Source of the DNA: Chryseobacterium bernardetii
GTDB lineage: Bacteria > Bacteroidota > Bacteroidia > Flavobacteriales > Weeksellaceae
Assembly (NCBI RefSeq): GCF_003815975.1
Contig: NZ_CP033932.1
Location: forward strand, 2,709,501-2,773,500
Direction of reading: 5' to 3'
Length of the DNA stretch: 64,000 bases
Shown here: positions 51,908 through 60,693 of the stretch, piece by piece
Layout: every line of letters begins with the position of its first letter
Numbering within the stretch: the first letter of the stretch is position 1
Program-made: the position numbers and the translations under genes
Notes under the pieces: model-generated
Told to the model about the DNA's origin: nothing
Database searches by the model: none
Seen by the model: the letters and a program-made list of their open reading frames with translations, nothing else

Positions 51908-52531
51908 ATGAAGAGGGAACTTAAAAAAGACAATATGATTATTAATGATAAGATTTTAAGTTCTGCAGGTGCAGAAATAAAAGAATACAGTCAGGGAGAA
52001 TTTATTTTTCATGAAGGAGCCAGTCCGTTATACTATTATCAGATTATTAAAGGTAAAGTAAAACTTAATAACAGTAATGAAGATGGTAAAGAATTTATTC
52101 AGAATATATTATCAGAAGGGCAAAGTATAGGAGATTCTTTACTTTTTCTGGAACGCTCTTATCCCATGGATGCTATAGCGCTTACGGAATGTACGGTGTT
52201 AAGGTTATGTAAAAATAATTTTTTCAGTATGCTCAGGCTTTATCCTCATTTGTATCTTAATGTATGTAAGGCAATGTCCGGTTCCTTATACTATCAGTAC
52301 ATTATGATGCAGAAAAATTCATCCCTGCATCCTGCCGAACGCCTGATGGGAATAATGGTTTATCTTAAAAGTTTTCAGAAAGAAAAAGAACCCTTTTCTT
52401 TTAAAATACCCTTTACCCGGCAACAACTGGCTAATCTCACCGGTATTTGTGTAGAGACCGCCATCCGCACCATAAAATTTATGGAAAGAGAAAATATAGT
52501 GAAAATTAAAAACAGAAAGATATTCTTTTAA
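51908..52531 (+). CDS. Crp/Fnr family transcriptional regulator
   Basis: A 207-residue regulator. Cyclic-nucleotide-binding fold: YSQGEFIFHEGASPLYYYQI to SIGDSLLFLERSYPMDAIAL (residues 20-110). The C-terminal winged helix has FKIPFTRQQLANLTGICVET and AIRTIKFMERENIVKIKN. It has few cysteines (three), and these are not in the Fnr cluster spacing, so an Fnr-type oxygen sensor is not shown. Position right after the oxidase operon suggests control by respiratory state, which is inference. A second start at 51935 is possible. Confidence 0.9.
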   Translation: MKRELKKDNMIINDKILSSAGAEIKEYSQGEFIFHEGASPLYYYQIIKGKVKLNNSNEDGKEFIQNILSEGQSIGDSLLFLERSYPMDAIALTECTVLRLCKNNFFSMLRLYPHLYLNVCKAMSGSLYYQYIMMQKNSSLHPAERLMGIMVYLKSFQKEKEPFSFKIPFTRQQLANLTGICVETAIRTIKFMERENIVKIKNRKIFF

Positions 52532-52548
52532 TTAGTATGATTAATGTT

Positions 52549-52588
52549 AGACAAGTCGTACGGATCATTTTCGTATGACTTGTTTTTA
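52549..52588 (+). terminator. Terminator after the Crp/Fnr gene
   Basis: ACAAGTCGTACG pairs with CGTATGACTTGT with one mismatch, followed by a T run. Confidence 0.75.
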
Positions 52589-52616
52589 AAGCATGTGTAA
52601 TAAAAAATCAATTCGT

Positions 52617-53015
52617 ATGAAAAAAAACTTTTTTGACAGATTTGCTGATTGGGCAGCTTATTTTACCGGCAGCCCATGGGCATTCTTAGGTGCGGCAGCG
52701 TTGGTTTTGATATGGGCGGCTACAGGTCCGCTTTTCCGTTTTTCAGAAACATGGCAGATGATCATCAATACAGGAACAACAATCATTACATTTTTAATGG
52801 TTTTTCTGATCCAGAAAGCACAGAATAAAGATTCGAAAGCTATTCAGATCAAGTTAAATGAACTGATTGCAGCAAGTAAAAAAGCAAGCAACCGCATTGT
52901 GGATATTGAGGATCTTACGGAAGAAGAACTGGACCAGCTGCACAAGTTTTATGAAAACCTCGGAAAACAGCGTGAAAAGAAATCTGTGCCTGATAGCGAA
53001 TATCAGAAGAGATAA
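52617..53015 (+). CDS. Low-affinity iron permease family protein
   Basis: A 132-residue membrane protein starting MKKNFFDRFADWAAYFTGSP. Two membrane helices, FLGAAALVLIWAATGPLF and IINTGTTIITFLMVFLIQKA, then a soluble helix with NKDSKAIQIKLNELIAASKK. This is the short bacterial version of the Fet4-like family (PF04120), whose metal transport role is known only from yeast. ATG 52617 chosen over 52593. Possibly stress-related here, given the operon context. Confidence 0.85.
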   Translation: MKKNFFDRFADWAAYFTGSPWAFLGAAALVLIWAATGPLFRFSETWQMIINTGTTIITFLMVFLIQKAQNKDSKAIQIKLNELIAASKKASNRIVDIEDLTEEELDQLHKFYENLGKQREKKSVPDSEYQKR

Positions 53016-53061
53016 ACTCTAACCGTAGGTATAAGTAATTATTGGTTTAAAAATAAAAGAT

Positions 53062-54528
53062 ATGAACGGAGTTATTATCCAGTTTTTTCATTGGTATCAT
53101 CCAGGCAATCTCTGGCTCGAGTTTATAGAAAAAGCAACGGATTTAAAAGAAATGGGCTTTTCTGCAGTCTGGTTTCCTCCTGCCTCCAAATGCGTATTAG
53201 GTGTGGACGGGAGGGGGTATGATGTGTACGATCATTATGATCTCGGGGAATTTGATCAGAAAGGAAGTATTGCCACCAGATACGGAACCAGGGAAGAATA
53301 TATCAGGGCTATAGAAAAAGCGCATGAACTGGGAATGTCTGTTTATGCAGATATTGTTTTGAACCACAGAATGGGTGGTGATGAAAAAGAACAGATCATT
53401 GTACATCAGGTAAAGGAAGAAAACAGGAATGAGATAATTGGAGAGCCTTTTTCCGCATTGGCATTCACAAGATTTACTTTTCCGGGAAGAAAGAAAAAAT
53501 ATTCAGAATTTATTTGGGATTACCAGTGCTTCAGCGGAATTGATAGTATTCATCAAGGAGATAAAGAAATAAAAGGTGTTTTTAAAATCTATAATGAATA
53601 TGGACAGGATTGGAATTCATCAGTAAGCAGCCAGTTCGGAAATTATGATTATCTAATGGGGAATGATATAGAATACCGTAATCCCTATGTTGTGCAGGAA
53701 ATGAAAGACTGGATCAGATGGTATATTGAAACAACCAATATTGACGGGCTTCGTCTGGATGCCCTTAAGCACATTTCATCTGAATTTTTAAAAGATTGGA
53801 TCTCCTATATTAAAGCAGAAGTGAAAGATTGCTTTATGATAGGAGAATTCTGGAAAGATAAAGTAGAAAAAATCTCTGATTTCTCTGATGAGATGGATGA
53901 TCTCATTTCTTTTTTTGATGTGCCGCTTCACTATAACTTTTTTCAGGCTTCCAAAGAAGGAAAGAACTATGACATGAGAAACATCGTAAAAAATACTTTC
54001 CTGGAATGGAAACCCATGTCCTCCGTTTCTTTTGTTGAAAATCATGACACGCAAAAACTCCAGGCATTGGAATCTGCGGTGAAAGACTGGTTCAAGCCTA
54101 TTGCATATACCATTATCCTGATGTCTGAAAATGCCTATCCGTGTGTTTTCTATCCCGATCTTTTTGGAGTGGAATATGTAGAAATACAAGATAACAAAGA
54201 AATAAAGATCGTGATGCCAAAAGTAAGTATCCTTACCAGGTTATTAGAGGCTAGAAAACGGTTTGCCTATGGTGAACAGATCAGTTATTTTGATCATCCC
54301 AATTGCATAGCGTGGCTCCGGAAGGGAGATGAGGTACATCAGAAATGTATTGTTATGATCTCTAATAATGAAGAAGGAAATAAAGAAATTGAAGTGGATA
54401 TTGCCCTGAAGGGTTCCGTATTTTATGATTTTTTGCAGAATAGGAAAGAAGAAGTTGTTCTGGATGAAAACGGGAAAGGAATTTTTTATGTAGCAGAAAG
54501 ATCATCAAGTATCTGGGTAATGAAGTAA
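53062..54528 (+). CDS. Cytoplasmic alpha-amylase (GH13)
   Basis: A 488-residue enzyme without signal peptide. The four GH13 regions are visible: DIVLNHRMGGD (I), GLRLDALKHI with the catalytic Asp (II), IGEFWKDKVE with the acid Glu (III) and FVENHDTQ (IV). Substrate-cleft blocks MGFSAVWFPPASK and YDVYDHYDLGEFDQKGS match bacterial liquefying-type alpha-amylases (AmyA). It cleaves alpha-1,4 glucans, likely intracellular glycogen or maltodextrin. It is followed by a small membrane protein gene 17 bases later. Confidence 0.93.
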   Translation: MNGVIIQFFHWYHPGNLWLEFIEKATDLKEMGFSAVWFPPASKCVLGVDGRGYDVYDHYDLGEFDQKGSIATRYGTREEYIRAIEKAHELGMSVYADIVLNHRMGGDEKEQIIVHQVKEENRNEIIGEPFSALAFTRFTFPGRKKKYSEFIWDYQCFSGIDSIHQGDKEIKGVFKIYNEYGQDWNSSVSSQFGNYDYLMGNDIEYRNPYVVQEMKDWIRWYIETTNIDGLRLDALKHISSEFLKDWISYIKAEVKDCFMIGEFWKDKVEKISDFSDEMDDLISFFDVPLHYNFFQASKEGKNYDMRNIVKNTFLEWKPMSSVSFVENHDTQKLQALESAVKDWFKPIAYTIILMSENAYPCVFYPDLFGVEYVEIQDNKEIKIVMPKVSILTRLLEARKRFAYGEQISYFDHPNCIAWLRKGDEVHQKCIVMISNNEEGNKEIEVDIALKGSVFYDFLQNRKEEVVLDENGKGIFYVAERSSSIWVMK

Positions 54529-54545
54529 GTTATAATGCATTTATT

Positions 54546-54908
54546 ATGAAAACAGATAAAATACTACCTTACAGCCAGCTTTTTTACTATCTGCTTACTG
54601 CAATATGGCCATTTGTTCACCTTGAAAGTTTTTTTGCAGTCACAGGACCTAAAACCGATATATGGCTTGTAAAAACAGTAAGTCTCCTGCTCTTTCCTTA
54701 TACCTTTCTTATTCTGTATATCATGCATGTAAGATATAGTCCTCTGATTACAGTAACCATTATATTGGGCTGTCTGGGACTGGCAGGTATTGATCTTTAT
54801 TATTATCTGAAAGGGGTTATTCGGTGGGTTTATCTTATAGACTTCATCCTGGAATTAATTTTTGTAATGTACTGGATATTTTATATTAAAATGAATACAA
54901 AAAAATAA
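54546..54908 (+). CDS. Small four-helix membrane protein
   Basis: A 120-residue hydrophobic protein with about four membrane helices: LFYYLLTAIWPFVHLESFF, VKTVSLLLFPYTFLILYIM, LITVTIILGCLGLAGIDLYY and IDFILELIFVMYWIFYIK. No family is recognised by me. It follows the amylase gene by 17 bases and may be its co-transcribed neighbour. Confidence 0.7.
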   Translation: MKTDKILPYSQLFYYLLTAIWPFVHLESFFAVTGPKTDIWLVKTVSLLLFPYTFLILYIMHVRYSPLITVTIILGCLGLAGIDLYYYLKGVIRWVYLIDFILELIFVMYWIFYIKMNTKK

Positions 54909-54945
54909 TTTTCAGCTTTCTTATCTTTGTGATAAACTGATTATT

Positions 54946-55692
54946 ATGAACCAACTGTTGATCTCACTTACAACTACTTTTTTAATACTGGGTAATTTTC
55001 TTTATTCACAGAAAGCAACTCTTCAGCCATCCGTCAAATGCCATATTTACCTGACATTTGACGATGGTCCGCTTAACGGAAGTGAAAACATCAATGATAT
55101 TGTACTGAAGGAGAAAATCAAGATCAGTGTTTTCATGGTAGGAGAGCATGTGATTAAAGATAAACAGATGGATACCTATGCAAAATATTATGATGAGAAT
55201 CCATATATTGATGAATATAACCATAGTTTCACCCATGCCAATAATCATTATGAAGCATTTTATAATAATGTAGGCAAATCCGTTAAGGACATCGTTTATA
55301 ATCAGAGTGTATTAAAATTGCCCTATAAGATCGTACGCCTTCCGGGAAGGAATATCTGGAGACTGGATGGAAGGTCAAAGAATGATGTTACCAATGGAAT
55401 ACAGACAGCAGACCAGTTAGCAGCTTTAGGTTATAAAGTGGTTGGCTGGGATGTGGAATGGCAGCATCGTCCGGCTGATGGGACACCTGTCCAGACCGTC
55501 AATGAAATGTATACTTCCGTTCAGAAATTTTGCAGTTCAGACAAGACATTTACAAAAAACAATGTGGTTATATTACTCCACGATGAAATGTTCCAGAAAA
55601 GCTGGGAAGAATCGGAATTAAAAGGATTAATTGATCTCCTGAGGGCAAACCCCGGTTTTAGTTTTGAACAAATGAGGTTTTATCCGCAATAG
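54946..55692 (+). CDS. Secreted polysaccharide deacetylase (NodB type)
   Basis: A 248-residue secreted protein: signal peptide ending LYSQ. The NodB domain begins IYLTFDDGPLNGSENINDIV with the catalytic Asp and metal Asp (TFDDGP), followed by VFMVGEHV, EYNHSFTHANNHYEAFYNN with two histidines, and RLPGRNIWRL and VGWDVEWQH. It likely removes acetyl groups from a GlcNAc-containing glycan such as peptidoglycan or exopolysaccharide. Independent of the big three-domain enzyme at 16.4 kb, whose NodB domain is a different branch. Confidence 0.9.
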   Translation: MNQLLISLTTTFLILGNFLYSQKATLQPSVKCHIYLTFDDGPLNGSENINDIVLKEKIKISVFMVGEHVIKDKQMDTYAKYYDENPYIDEYNHSFTHANNHYEAFYNNVGKSVKDIVYNQSVLKLPYKIVRLPGRNIWRLDGRSKNDVTNGIQTADQLAALGYKVVGWDVEWQHRPADGTPVQTVNEMYTSVQKFCSSDKTFTKNNVVILLHDEMFQKSWEESELKGLIDLLRANPGFSFEQMRFYPQ

Positions 55693-55808
55693 AATATAAT
55701 TAAAAATGATTCTTGATGAATATTTTATACCTTTAATGTGAGCTTTATACTTTATTAAATTCCAGATTCCAAGCTTAATCATAGCTTAATCAATAAAATA
55801 TTCTTGAT

Positions 55809-56503
55809 ATGCATCATCAACTTGAAAAGCATTATATAAACAGGGCGGGCTGGCTTCGGGCTGCCGTATTGGGAGCAAATGACGGATTGTTGTCTACAAC
55901 TAGTATTGTTATTGGAATTGCTGCAGCAGAACCGGAAAGACATATCATTATTCTGGCTGCTCTTGCCGGAATGATTGCAGGAGCAATGTCTATGGCGGCC
56001 GGAGAATATGTATCGGTAAGTTCACAAGAAGATACAGAAAAGGCAGACCTGATCCGCGAACAGCGTGAACTAGAAGAAATGCCGGAAATAGACTGAGAGA
56101 ACTTGCCAAAGTGTATGAAAAAAGAGGCTGTACAAAAGAAACAGCAATGCAGGTCGCAATTGAACTTACCCAACATGATGCATTGGGAGCCCATGCCCGG
56201 GATGAATTGGGGATAAACGAAATAACACAGGCTAAGCCTTTGCAGGCAGCGATGGCATCTTTCAGTTCTTTTGCTGTGGGAGCATTGTTGCCGTTTACGG
56301 TTTCCCTTGTGGCTCCCCTTAAGCAAATGGTATACTTCCAATATGGGTTTGCGATCGTATTTTTGATGCTTTTAGGGGCAATTTCTGCCAAAGCAGGAGG
56401 TTCCGGTATAAAAATAGCTGTATTGAGAATCTGTTTCTGGGGAACCGTTGCCATGGGAATTACAGCACTTGTAGGACATGTCTTCGGAGTTAATGTTTCG
56501 TGA
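55809..56503 (+). pseudogene. VIT1/CCC1 family transporter gene interrupted by a frameshift
   Basis: The first frame (55809-56096) encodes 95 residues: HHQLEKHYINRAGWLRAAVL, GANDGLLSTTSIVIG and GMIAGAMSMAAGEYVSVSSQ, the start of the family, and stops after REQRELEEMPEID. The second frame picks up from about 56093 with LRELAKVYEKRGCTKE, MQVAIELTQHDALGAHARDE and the last two helices. Joined they give a normal ~230-residue iron/manganese transporter. One base appears missing near 56091-56093, inside a P-E-x-E-L-x-E-L-type segment. True frameshift mutation or sequencing error cannot be told apart here. Confidence 0.9.
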
Positions 56504-56747
56504 AAACTATGCTTAATTTTATGTGATACAGACATTGTATCCAGGGGTAATACACTATTGGTTTTTGCTTTATTCAGGGTAATGTGTTGGTTTACAGCTG
56601 ATAGATCGCCTAACAAGTGTTAGTCGTAAAAGTACTACACTTTTTCACATTTATGCATGAATTGTATGTTGTTTCGCTTAATACTTCTAAATTTGGTGAT
56701 ATAACAAACATCAAATCACAAAATATTAACGGTTAAAATTTACAATC

Positions 56748-57161
56748 ATGGCAGAAAGAAATTCAAGAGGAATTTTAAAATTCAACAACGGAGAAGGACA
56801 AAAATTATTAAAGCTGAATTATAGTGTATCAAGAGCAACAGACGTATCCGGACGTGTAGCATCAGATCCTTCCAATGCATTGATCAAAATTACAGTAGAA
56901 GCTACTGAAAAGTCAGACATCCTGGAAAGTTTACTGAACGGAAAGTATAAGCCTACTGTAGGAGAAGTTACTTTCAACAAATCCCACGAAGAAGGAACTT
57001 TAACAACATTGAAGTGGACAAACGGTTATGTTATCCAGCATGAAGTAGATTTCGATGCGGTAGATGAAAACAGTATGTACATCAGTTTTGTAGTAAGTGC
57101 AGAGCAAATTGATCTTGGAAATTCTTCTTATGACGGAGGATGGCCTTCGTCTCAAGGATAA
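56748..57161 (+). CDS. Type VI secretion tube protein, Hcp/TssD family (Bacteroidetes type)
   Basis: A 137-residue protein: AERNSRGILKFNNGEGQKLL, LKLNYSVSRATDVSGRVASD and ALIKITVEATEKSDILESLL are typical of TssD of the subtype iii system. The C-terminus is GNSSYDGGWPSSQG. It forms hexameric rings that stack into the tube driven out by the sheath. It has a terminator of its own and lies 213 bases ahead of the VgrG gene. Confidence 0.9.
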   Translation: MAERNSRGILKFNNGEGQKLLKLNYSVSRATDVSGRVASDPSNALIKITVEATEKSDILESLLNGKYKPTVGEVTFNKSHEEGTLTTLKWTNGYVIQHEVDFDAVDENSMYISFVVSAEQIDLGNSSYDGGWPSSQG

Positions 57162-57186
57162 ATTTGTTAATGATCGCACAGGTATA

Positions 57187-57224
57187 AAACAGAATGGTAC
57201 ATCAGGATGCTGTTCTGTTTTTTT
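57187..57224 (+). terminator. Terminator after the Hcp gene
   Basis: AAACAGAA (57187-57194) pairs with TTCTGTTT (57213-57220) and is followed by T residues. Confidence 0.7.
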
Positions 57225-57374
57225 GTCAACACTCACCTGTAAAGATACTCGCCTCACTAAGATTTAAAAAAATAAAGCTGATAATGTGAATTGTGGAAAA
57301 TTTATAATTTATAGAAATGTAATTTATTTTAGATTTTTTCTGAAATAAAAAAATTCACCAAAGACCCACATAAT

Positions 57375-59234
57375 ATGAATAAAAATATCTCGAATTCCGA
57401 AAAGATTTCAGAGAATCATATCCCTGGAATCAACCGTGTGGTGAAACTGGATATTGTCATTGAAGGTAAAATAATCAAACACTTCAAGCATTTCCGTTTA
57501 CAGCAAAGTGTAAAAAATCACCATCATTTCGAGCTTACATTAGCCCATGATACTTTAGACGGAGTACAGAATCATGATCTGGAAGAAGCTCAGCAGTTTT
57601 TAGGAAAACGACTCACCGTTGTTTTTAAATATAAAGATGTAGAAGGCAGCCCGGAAAGAACTTTTGTAGGGGTGATCACTAAAGTAGGGTTCAGCCAGGA
57701 AAACCATAGCCTGGGAAATGTTGTATTGAAAGGATACAGCCCTACCATTTTACTGGATGCGGCACCGCATACCCAAAGCTTTGGCGGGGAAAAATCCGTA
57801 AATATGGGCATTATTGCTGAAGAGGTTATCAGGCAGGGAATAGAAAGCAGTAAGTATGATGTGAAGGTCAATGCAAAGGCATCATCTCAGATCTTTTACA
57901 GTGCCCAGTATAATGAAACCCATTATAATTATCTCTGCAGAATGGCAGAGGCTTATGGAGAGCAGTTCTATTATGATGGGGAAATCCTGCATTTCGGGAA
58001 TATGCCTCCTCAGAACAAATCTCTGGAACTGATATACGGAAGCAATGTTTCCGATGTGAATGTAGAGCTGAGCGCGGTACATATAAAACCCCAGTTTTAC
58101 GGCTATAACAGCAGCGCCAATGCTAAATTGATTTCCGGTGAAACACCTATAAAACATGTAGGTAACCTTGCCCAGAATGCCTATAAAAAAAATGAAGGAA
58201 TATTCAAAACACCTTCTTTGCAGGTGGCACCTATAAAAGCAGCCACTGATATGGATGTCGTTATTTCCCAGACGAGTCTTGCGGGAAGCAGGGCTGTGGA
58301 AGTATTTACCGTTTCAGGAGGAACTACAATTCCGTTCTTATATCCAGGGTGTGTAGCTGATATCAATATGCGGAAGACTGACACCAATAAAACAGCTTAT
58401 TTCACCAAACTGATGGTGACGGAAGTTATTCACGAGGTGGATACTCTAGGACATTATAAAGGAAGCTTTAAGGCTATCGCTTCAGATACAGGATATATTC
58501 CGACACCGGAGTTTACCATACCTATTGCACAGCCACAGATTGCCACTGTAATATCCAACACGGATCCGCTGGGGCAGGGAAGAGTTACCGTGAGGTTCGA
58601 CTGGCAGCTGCATGATACAACCAATTTCATCAGAATGATGGCTCCGGATGCCGGCGGCACAGATCAGATCACTCAAAACAGAGGATATGTGGCCATACCG
58701 GAAGTGGGAGATCAGGTAATGGTAGGTTTTGTTCACAATCATCCGGACCGCCCTTTCGTAATGGGTGGGATGTTTCACGGAGGCACTGCTCTTGGAGGCG
58801 GGGCTGATAATCATTTAAAATCAATACAAACCAGAAGTGGAATCCGGATTTTAATGAATGATGCTGAGGGAAGTGTGAATATTATAGACGCGAGCGGGAA
58901 TAATTATTTCATGGATGGGAAAGGCAATATTGTAGTGACTGCTCCTAAAAATATGACGTTCAATGCAGGGGAAAACCTCAATATTAATGTAGGAAAGGAT
59001 ATGAAAACAAGTGTTGGCAACGACAATGCTGTTAATATTATCAACAATCATAATTTTACCTCCAAAAATTACAAGCAGACCATTAACGAAAACAAAACAA
59101 TTAATGTGACCGGTGATTTAAAGGAAACGACGTCCACAACTACGCATAAAGCAAAAAATGGCGATATTGTACTGCAAAGCTCAGGAGTCGCCAAAATGTT
59201 GGGTAAAATAGATGCTAAAGTGAATAAAGGGTAA
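57375..59234 (+). CDS. Type VI secretion system spike protein VgrG (TssI)
   Basis: A 619-residue protein. The gp27-like half includes HFELTLAHDTLDG, FVGVITKVGF, PTILLDAAPHTQSF and YNETHYNYLCRMAEAYGEQF. The gp5-like OB region has VISNTDPLGQGRVTVRFDWQ and VGDQVMVGFVHNHPDRPFVM. The C-terminal beta-helix spike carries repeated N and G with NFTSKNYKQTINENKTINVT. It caps the Hcp tube and carries effectors. No C-terminal toxin domain is fused, so effectors are supplied by the downstream genes. Confidence 0.95.
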   Translation: MNKNISNSEKISENHIPGINRVVKLDIVIEGKIIKHFKHFRLQQSVKNHHHFELTLAHDTLDGVQNHDLEEAQQFLGKRLTVVFKYKDVEGSPERTFVGVITKVGFSQENHSLGNVVLKGYSPTILLDAAPHTQSFGGEKSVNMGIIAEEVIRQGIESSKYDVKVNAKASSQIFYSAQYNETHYNYLCRMAEAYGEQFYYDGEILHFGNMPPQNKSLELIYGSNVSDVNVELSAVHIKPQFYGYNSSANAKLISGETPIKHVGNLAQNAYKKNEGIFKTPSLQVAPIKAATDMDVVISQTSLAGSRAVEVFTVSGGTTIPFLYPGCVADINMRKTDTNKTAYFTKLMVTEVIHEVDTLGHYKGSFKAIASDTGYIPTPEFTIPIAQPQIATVISNTDPLGQGRVTVRFDWQLHDTTNFIRMMAPDAGGTDQITQNRGYVAIPEVGDQVMVGFVHNHPDRPFVMGGMFHGGTALGGGADNHLKSIQTRSGIRILMNDAEGSVNIIDASGNNYFMDGKGNIVVTAPKNMTFNAGENLNINVGKDMKTSVGNDNAVNIINNHNFTSKNYKQTINENKTINVTGDLKETTSTTTHKAKNGDIVLQSSGVAKMLGKIDAKVNKG

Positions 59235-59235
59235 T

Positions 59236-59532
59236 ATGTTAAAAAAATCATTGATCTCTTTCGTTTCATCTTTGCTGGCTGTAGTGCTACTTGTCATTAT
59301 TGAATTAAGTTTCATAGATATGACACAGTTTCGAAATGGAGATTATGCATGGGTTGCCCTATGGCTGATTTTGGCATTTTTTCCGGTACTGTTTGCCCTG
59401 CCGTTCTTCCTGACTTCCATCAATAAGAAAAATGAAATAAGAGACTTTGTTTTGTACTGTTTTTACTCTTTTGGAATATGCTTTATCGTGATATCATTGA
59501 TTTTAATAATTATTCTTCCTTTGCTGGCATAA
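59236..59532 (+). CDS. Small membrane protein in the T6SS payload operon
   Basis: A 98-residue protein with about three membrane helices: FVSSLLAVVLLVIIELSF, WVALWLILAFFPVLFALPFF and FGICFIVISLILIIILPLLA. The ATG at 59236 comes one base after the VgrG stop codon, so translation is probably coupled. I recognise no family. Position next to effector genes makes an immunity role for a membrane-acting toxin possible, but this is inference. Confidence 0.7.
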   Translation: MLKKSLISFVSSLLAVVLLVIIELSFIDMTQFRNGDYAWVALWLILAFFPVLFALPFFLTSINKKNEIRDFVLYCFYSFGICFIVISLILIIILPLLA

Positions 59533-59577
59533 GAATAACCGCCACTAAACTATTTTTAAGGTTGTAAGATGTTTATA

Positions 59578-60672
59578 ATGAATAAAATAATAAAATACCT
59601 GCTAAGCTTTTTATTTTTCACCCAGATCTCGTGTCAGGAAAAAAAAGAAGATCAAAAAACTAAGACTATGACAAAATATGAATGGACAGAAGGAACTTCA
59701 GCTCCCTTAGGATATCCTATGGAAGTATACAAAGGAGGAATAGAATGTGAAGGAGGAGAATGGGTAGGTTTAGGATTTGGCATTGTACCTGGCAGTAATG
59801 CCTGGGGCTCAATCAACCATGGAATGGATAATGGATTTAAAAGTCTTCCGACCCGACTGGATTTCGTCTGGATGTCTTATATGGAAAACCAGTTTTACCA
59901 GATAGATACGGATATTGATACAGAAAAAATAAGAAAATATTTTAGTGAGGGATTTGAAATAAAAGGAGCGAGTGGAAAAGTACAACATTTAAACTATAAT
60001 GTTATCGCAGTTGGTATGGCACCGGGAGGAGTAGTAGTTGTTTGGGTGGCCGGGGTTGGATGGCAAAAAGAAATAGGAAGATATCTGGGGAAAAAAATAA
60101 CCATTCCGGAATCAGAAATTGCTAAACTGGATAGTCACGAAAATCGGTTTTGGCGAAAGGACTATTTGGATATGGTGCATACAAGAGAACAGATTATCCC
60201 CAAAAAAATACAGGAAGAAAATACTGGAAAACCTATACCACTGGGGCTATGGGATGTTTATAGGACAAGATTTAGCTGGAAAGTCATTTTTGAACTTCCG
60301 GAAAATTCAAAGTTAAACCCTTTTAGAGATGTTGGAATCGATATGATAAATGGTGAAAAAGAACAATTTGATGCAGCAAAAAATCCTTTGTCGGATTATG
60401 TTTTGAGAGCAATTCCCAGTTCAATTTCAATGTCAGTATTAGATAAAGATAATAACAGATATGGGGCAGGATGTAATTTGGATACCAAATCCAGCTTTGA
60501 CGCTTTCAATAAAGTTTTCGGAGATGATCCCAAGAGTACCAAAGCCGAATTAGTTATAAAAGTGAACGAAGCATTTAGCTTTTTTACGGTAAAACTAAAA
60601 GGGGAAAATGGTAAAGAAGCTTTTATTAAGACAGATAGTTTAGAAATGTTTAAATCGAAAAAGAAAAATTAA
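59578..60672 (+). CDS. DUF2931 family lipoprotein
   Basis: A 364-residue lipoprotein: MNKIIKYLLSFLFFTQISC, lipobox QISC, followed by a KEDQKTK linker. The DUF2931 start TKYEWTEGTSAPLGYPMEVY and GGIECEGGEWVGLGFGIVPG and LPTRLDFVWMSYMENQFYQI are plain. The function is unknown; copies often lie beside T6SS effector genes in Bacteroidetes, and being periplasm-facing lipoproteins they are candidate immunity proteins. The frame also opens at 59569, three codons earlier. Followed by the Tle1-like gene after 21 bases. Confidence 0.85.
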   Translation: MNKIIKYLLSFLFFTQISCQEKKEDQKTKTMTKYEWTEGTSAPLGYPMEVYKGGIECEGGEWVGLGFGIVPGSNAWGSINHGMDNGFKSLPTRLDFVWMSYMENQFYQIDTDIDTEKIRKYFSEGFEIKGASGKVQHLNYNVIAVGMAPGGVVVVWVAGVGWQKEIGRYLGKKITIPESEIAKLDSHENRFWRKDYLDMVHTREQIIPKKIQEENTGKPIPLGLWDVYRTRFSWKVIFELPENSKLNPFRDVGIDMINGEKEQFDAAKNPLSDYVLRAIPSSISMSVLDKDNNRYGAGCNLDTKSSFDAFNKVFGDDPKSTKAELVIKVNEAFSFFTVKLKGENGKEAFIKTDSLEMFKSKKKN

Positions 60673-60693
60673 GAAGTTTCAAAATTTAAGATT

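Noticed and set aside
55832..56616. Minus-strand frames across the VIT1/CCC1 locus
   Set aside because: The plus-strand frames encode recognisable family sequence on both sides of the frameshift; the antisense frames do not.
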